Assembly (NCBI RefSeq): GCF_014779795.1
Contig: NZ_JACXZS010000003.1
Span: 305,654-369,653 of the forward strand
Origin: Microbacterium helvum
GTDB taxonomy: Bacteria > Actinomycetota > Actinomycetes > Actinomycetales > Microbacteriaceae
Direction: 5' to 3'
Length of the DNA stretch: 64,000 nt
In this document: positions 61,008-64,000 of the stretch, in pieces
Layout of the letters: the number at the start of each line of letters is the position of its first letter
How positions within the stretch are numbered: position 1 is the stretch's first letter
Position numbers and translations under genes: made by a program
The notes under the pieces: model-generated
Database searches by the model: none
The model's input: the letters and a program-made list of their open reading frames with translations, nothing else
Told to the model about the DNA's origin: nothing

Positions 61008-62398
61008 TGCCGACACCCGACTGGCTCGCCGACGCGACCTTTTACCAGATCTTCCCCGAGCGCTTCGCCAACGGCGACCCCACGCTCGACCCGCCAGGCG
61101 TCGAACCCTGGAACGCGACACCGACGCGCGAGAACTTCTTCGGCGGCGACCTCGCCGGCATCACCGAGCACCTCGACCACATCGTCTCGGTCGGTGCGAA
61201 CGCGATCTACCTCACCCCGATCTTCGAGGCCGACACGAACCACCGTTATGACGCGAAGGACTACTTCGCAGTCGACCATCGACTCGGCGATCTGGACGCC
61301 TTCCGGCGATTCGTTGATGCTGCCCACGAACGCGGAGTCCGTGTCGTGCTCGACGCCGTGTTCAACCACTGCGGGGACGGCCATTGGGCGTTCCGAGACG
61401 TCGTCGAGAACGAAGCCGCGTCCGAGTACGTCAATTGGTTTTCGGTCGAGGGGTTCCCGGTCACGCCTCATCCAAAGCCGAACTACCGAACATGTTCGGG
61501 CTGCTATTACCTGCCGAAATGGAACGCCTACAACCCGGAAGTGCGTGCGCACCACTATTCCGTCGCACGCTACTGGATCGAACAGGGCATCGACGGCTGG
61601 CGACTCGACGTTCCCTACTTCATCAACCACAGCTTCTGGCGAGGCTTCCGCGACGTTGTCAAAGACCTCGGCGACCAGCTGTACATCGTCGCGGAGGAAT
61701 GGCGTGAGCCCGAGGAATGGCTGCAAGGTGACCTCGCCGACGGCACGATGAACTACACCCTCCGCGACCTGATCCTGGGGTTCACCGCCGACTCCTCGAT
61801 CGATGCGCTGGCCTTCGCGGACGGAATGAACACTCTTCGCGCCCGCATACCCGAGGGTTTCCACAGCGGAATGCTGAACCTCCTCGGCAGCCATGACACG
61901 GAGCGACTCCTCACTCGACACCGCGGCGACGTGGCCGCCGCGCTTCGTGCCTATGCGCTGCTCTTCGCCGCTGAAGGGGCTCCGATGCTCTACTACGGTG
62001 ACGAGATCGGATTGACCGGAGAGAACGACCCCGGATGCCGTGGCACGATGCCGTGGGACGAATCAGAGTGGTCGCCCCAGCTCCTCGAGGGCATCCGCTC
62101 CTTGAGTGGGGCCCGATCAGAGTGTCCAGCTCTTCGGCGGGGAGTCCAGGAGGTGCGCGCGATCGACGACGATACTGTTCTGATGATCCGGCGAGCACCG
62201 GACGGCGAAACCTCCGTCGCGATCGTTCACCGCGGCGACGGTGCCCGCATCCCCATCCTGGCGTTGCCCGACCTCGCGAGCGATCGCACATGGCAAGTCG
62301 TCGCCGGGGATGCGACTCTCGCCGGGGACGGCTCGCTCATGCTCGGTACCGGCGGGGTCGGCTACCTGAACGCGTTCCCGAACGAGGCACAGCAATGA
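61007..62398 (+). CDS. GH13 cyclomaltodextrinase/neopullulanase-like enzyme
   Basis: A 463-aa enzyme without the N-terminal N domain of classic neopullulanases. ATFYQIFPERFANGDPTLDPPGVEPW is the GH13_20/21-type start. DAVFNHCGDGHWAF is region I, GWRLDVPYF region II (nucleophile), IVAEEW region III and LLGSHDTER region IV. It is cytoplasmic and should open cyclodextrins or cleave branched maltodextrins. It starts one base within the permease stop and overlaps the LacI gene by 4 nt. Confidence 0.92.
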   Translation: MPTPDWLADATFYQIFPERFANGDPTLDPPGVEPWNATPTRENFFGGDLAGITEHLDHIVSVGANAIYLTPIFEADTNHRYDAKDYFAVDHRLGDLDAFRRFVDAAHERGVRVVLDAVFNHCGDGHWAFRDVVENEAASEYVNWFSVEGFPVTPHPKPNYRTCSGCYYLPKWNAYNPEVRAHHYSVARYWIEQGIDGWRLDVPYFINHSFWRGFRDVVKDLGDQLYIVAEEWREPEEWLQGDLADGTMNYTLRDLILGFTADSSIDALAFADGMNTLRARIPEGFHSGMLNLLGSHDTERLLTRHRGDVAAALRAYALLFAAEGAPMLYYGDEIGLTGENDPGCRGTMPWDESEWSPQLLEGIRSLSGARSECPALRRGVQEVRAIDDDTVLMIRRAPDGETSVAIVHRGDGARIPILALPDLASDRTWQVVAGDATLAGDGSLMLGTGGVGYLNAFPNEAQQ

Positions 62399-63444
62399 AG
62401 AACCGCAGGGTGACAATGCAAGACGTTGCCGATCGCGCGAACGTGTCGAAGACGGCTGTTTCGCTCGCGTTCAACAATTCGAATCGCCTGGCGGAGGCGA
62501 CCGTCAAGAACATCCTCGAGGCCGCCGCCGAACTCGGCTACTCCGGGGATCCGGCCGCCCGGATGCTTCGAACGCGCCGCACCGACAGCCTTGGCCTGCT
62601 CCTCCCGCAACAGCTCGACAAGGTGCTTGAGAACCCGTACTACACCCAGTTCCTTCAGGGCATAGGACAGACATGTCAGCGCGAGGGGTTCACCCTCCTG
62701 CTCGCACCGCCACTGCGTGGTTCGATGCTGAAGACGATCCCGTACGCCGCGGTCGACGGCTTCATCGTCAGCGGGCTCGAGCACGACCGAGGCGAGGTGA
62801 AGGCCCTCCAGCAACGAGGCATCCCGTTCGTCCTCGTCGATAGCGAACTTCACGACGACGTTCCCTCCGTGGAGATCGATGACAGTGAAGGTATGGAGGA
62901 ACTCCTCGGGCATCTCCTCAGCCTCGGCCATCGTCGAATCGCGATCGTCGCGATCGAGACCGGGACCGAGGGCGGCTACCAGAATTGGCGAGGGCCCGTC
63001 CTGCGCCGGATGCAAGGTGCGATCGCCGCACTCGCGTCACATGCTATGGCCCCCGAGAGCGACGGGATCACGGTGCTGGAGGTACCGTGCACACGTGCCG
63101 GAGGAGCCGCTGCTTTCCAGCAGCTCTGGGCGCAGACCGAACGCCCCACCGCGATCGTTGCATTCAGCGACATCATCGCGCTCGGCGTCCTCGACGCAGC
63201 TCGCGATGCAGACGTCGCAGTTCCTCAAGAGATCTCGGTGACCGGCTTCGACGACCTCGCCGAGGCGAGCTGGTCCTCACCTTCGCTCACGACGATCCGG
63301 CAGCCCATCGAGACCAAAGGCCGCCTGGCAGCGGAGTACCTCGTCGAATCGATCGCGGGTGCCAGCTCCGCCCGGGATCATCACCAGCGCTTGCATACGG
63401 TGCTCCTCGTGCGGGATTCAACCGGCCCCGCACCGGTCCGCTGA
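62395..63444 (+). CDS. LacI-family regulator of the maltodextrin operon
   Basis: A 349-aa repressor. MQDVADRANVSKTAVSLAFNNSNRLAEATVKNILEAAAELGY is the LacI HTH plus hinge, and the periplasmic-binding-like effector domain follows (LGLLLPQQLDK, DGFIVSG, GHRRIAIVAIE, SVTGFDDLAEASWSSPSLTTIRQP). The hinge reads PAARMLRTRRT rather than the common NxxARxL, so operator choice may differ. The ATG at 62395 overlaps the GH13 stop. Confidence 0.93.
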   Translation: MKNRRVTMQDVADRANVSKTAVSLAFNNSNRLAEATVKNILEAAAELGYSGDPAARMLRTRRTDSLGLLLPQQLDKVLENPYYTQFLQGIGQTCQREGFTLLLAPPLRGSMLKTIPYAAVDGFIVSGLEHDRGEVKALQQRGIPFVLVDSELHDDVPSVEIDDSEGMEELLGHLLSLGHRRIAIVAIETGTEGGYQNWRGPVLRRMQGAIAALASHAMAPESDGITVLEVPCTRAGGAAAFQQLWAQTERPTAIVAFSDIIALGVLDAARDADVAVPQEISVTGFDDLAEASWSSPSLTTIRQPIETKGRLAAEYLVESIAGASSARDHHQRLHTVLLVRDSTGPAPVR

Positions 63445-63693
63445 TCGCTTGCCGGCCGCACTGCTGTGGGGGCTCCGGAGGCCCACGTTCGACTCGTAGG
63501 GTGCGCCCCAAACACCGCGCAATGAAGTGCGGGTTCTAGGTTGCCTCAACTGCTGCTGTCGCTCGTCGCCATCCCTGTTTGTTCAGATGCTGCGCGTGAG
63601 AGACTTCGCGCGGGCCGATCGGGATTTCGTGTCGGGCTTCGCACAGCGGAGGATCGTGGCAACGGCGTGGCAACAACTGAGTCAGATCAGGAC
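63445..63693. other. Gap before the IS remnant
   Basis: No supported gene. A short frame (LRVRDFARADRDFVSGFAQRR) and a GGCAACGGCGTGGCAACAA string like those at integrase ends are present, perhaps remnants of an older insertion. Confidence 0.3.
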
Positions 63694-64000
63694 TGAACCG
63701 TCCCCGGTCTGATGCCGTTTCCTTTCGAGTCTGGAAGGAAGATGTTGATCATGCCGAAGAGGATTCCGGAGGAGACGAAGCAGCGCGCGATCAGGCTCGT
63801 GATGGATCACCTCGATGAGTACCCGAATCTGACGACCGCGTGCGAGTCCGTCGCGAAGCGACTCGGGTTTGGGGGCTCTTCGGACATCCGGTGGGGGTGA
63901 GGCTCGCCGGGTGATGGTCGGCGGGTAGGGGTCGAGGTCCCCGAGGATCAGTAGCGCCAACTGCTGTTCCATCACGAGGACCTCGACGTGTCTCACCATA
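63694..64000 (+). mobile_element. Truncated IS3-family insertion sequence, left end
   Basis: TGAACCGTCCCCGG at 63694 resembles the terminal inverted repeat of actinobacterial IS3-family elements and is followed 57 nt later by an orfA-like reading frame. After about 150 nt of orfA the sequence switches to an unrelated block, so only the left end is kept; the rest may be another element running off the window. Confidence 0.6.
63751..63900 (+). pseudogene. IS3-family transposase orfA fragment
   Basis: MPKRIPEETKQRAIRLVMDH then EYPNLTTACESVAKRLG is the N-terminal HTH of IS3 OrfA. The expected continuation (a WVRQ-type helix) is replaced by FGGSSDIRWG and a stop, so the gene is broken near residue 40. 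GGAAGGAAGATG precedes the ATG. Confidence 0.65.

Overview
The window is chromosomal DNA of a high-GC actinobacterium, most likely Microbacteriaceae and probably Microbacterium. The reasons are the folP-folB-folK-DUF3180-PH-PH-DUF2520-panC-lysS order, DUF4192 and DUF559-type proteins, a ClpC-type unfoldase, many start codons placed 6-7 nt after a TANNNT box (leaderless genes), and strong GC bias at third codon positions. All assignments come from reading the sequence; no searches were run.

Layout. 1-10.5 kb is core: the end of folP, the folate/pantothenate string, lysS, a DUF4192 protein and cardiolipin synthase. 10.6-15.2 kb holds a duplicated-domain lipoprotein, a 15-nt tandem repeat, an AbiEi/DUF559-like gene set among small inverted repeats, and a tandem array of three DUF2975 membrane proteins with an XRE regulator. 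15.4-17.9 kb is clpC.

18.0-33.0 kb is an amino-sugar catabolic region. A sugar ABC importer diverges from two secreted proteins of unknown family (a small propeller protein and an 846-aa propeller plus predicted alpha-toroid protein). A ROK regulator, a GH4 glycosidase and a BadF-type kinase follow. Three promoters each carry a CsnR/ROK-type operator about 7 nt after the -10 box. Convergent to this lies a DasR-like GntR, a second BadF-type kinase, a SIS protein and a GH84 (O-GlcNAcase family) operon, with a GNAT resembling the acetyltransferase half of eukaryotic O-GlcNAcase reading away from it. The inferred flow is: extracellular amino-sugar polymer, ABC import, intracellular GH4/GH84 cleavage, kinase.

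33-42.3 kb is ordinary chromosome (GNAT, glutamine-amidotransferase hydrolase with FadR-type regulator, radA, ldh, DHA2 efflux pump, LLM oxidoreductase, tRNA-Ser).

42,359-54,378 is a 12.0-kb integrative mobilizable element inserted in the 3' end of tRNA-Ser(CGA). It has 28-nt att repeats, a tyrosine integrase, an excisionase-like protein, a MobV-like relaxase with a candidate oriT, a rolling-circle Rep that joins an HUH nuclease to a P-loop helicase (CRESS-like architecture) with iteron-like repeats, a truncated MmeI-like restriction-modification gene, a HAD/SAK gene, and an XRE-metallopeptidase/PIN toxin-antitoxin pair under a palindromic operator.

54.4-55.5 kb is decayed sequence. 55.4-63.4 kb is a maltodextrin operon: a deleted amylase, GH13 alpha-glucosidase, importer, second GH13 enzyme and LacI regulator. 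The window ends in a truncated IS3-family element.
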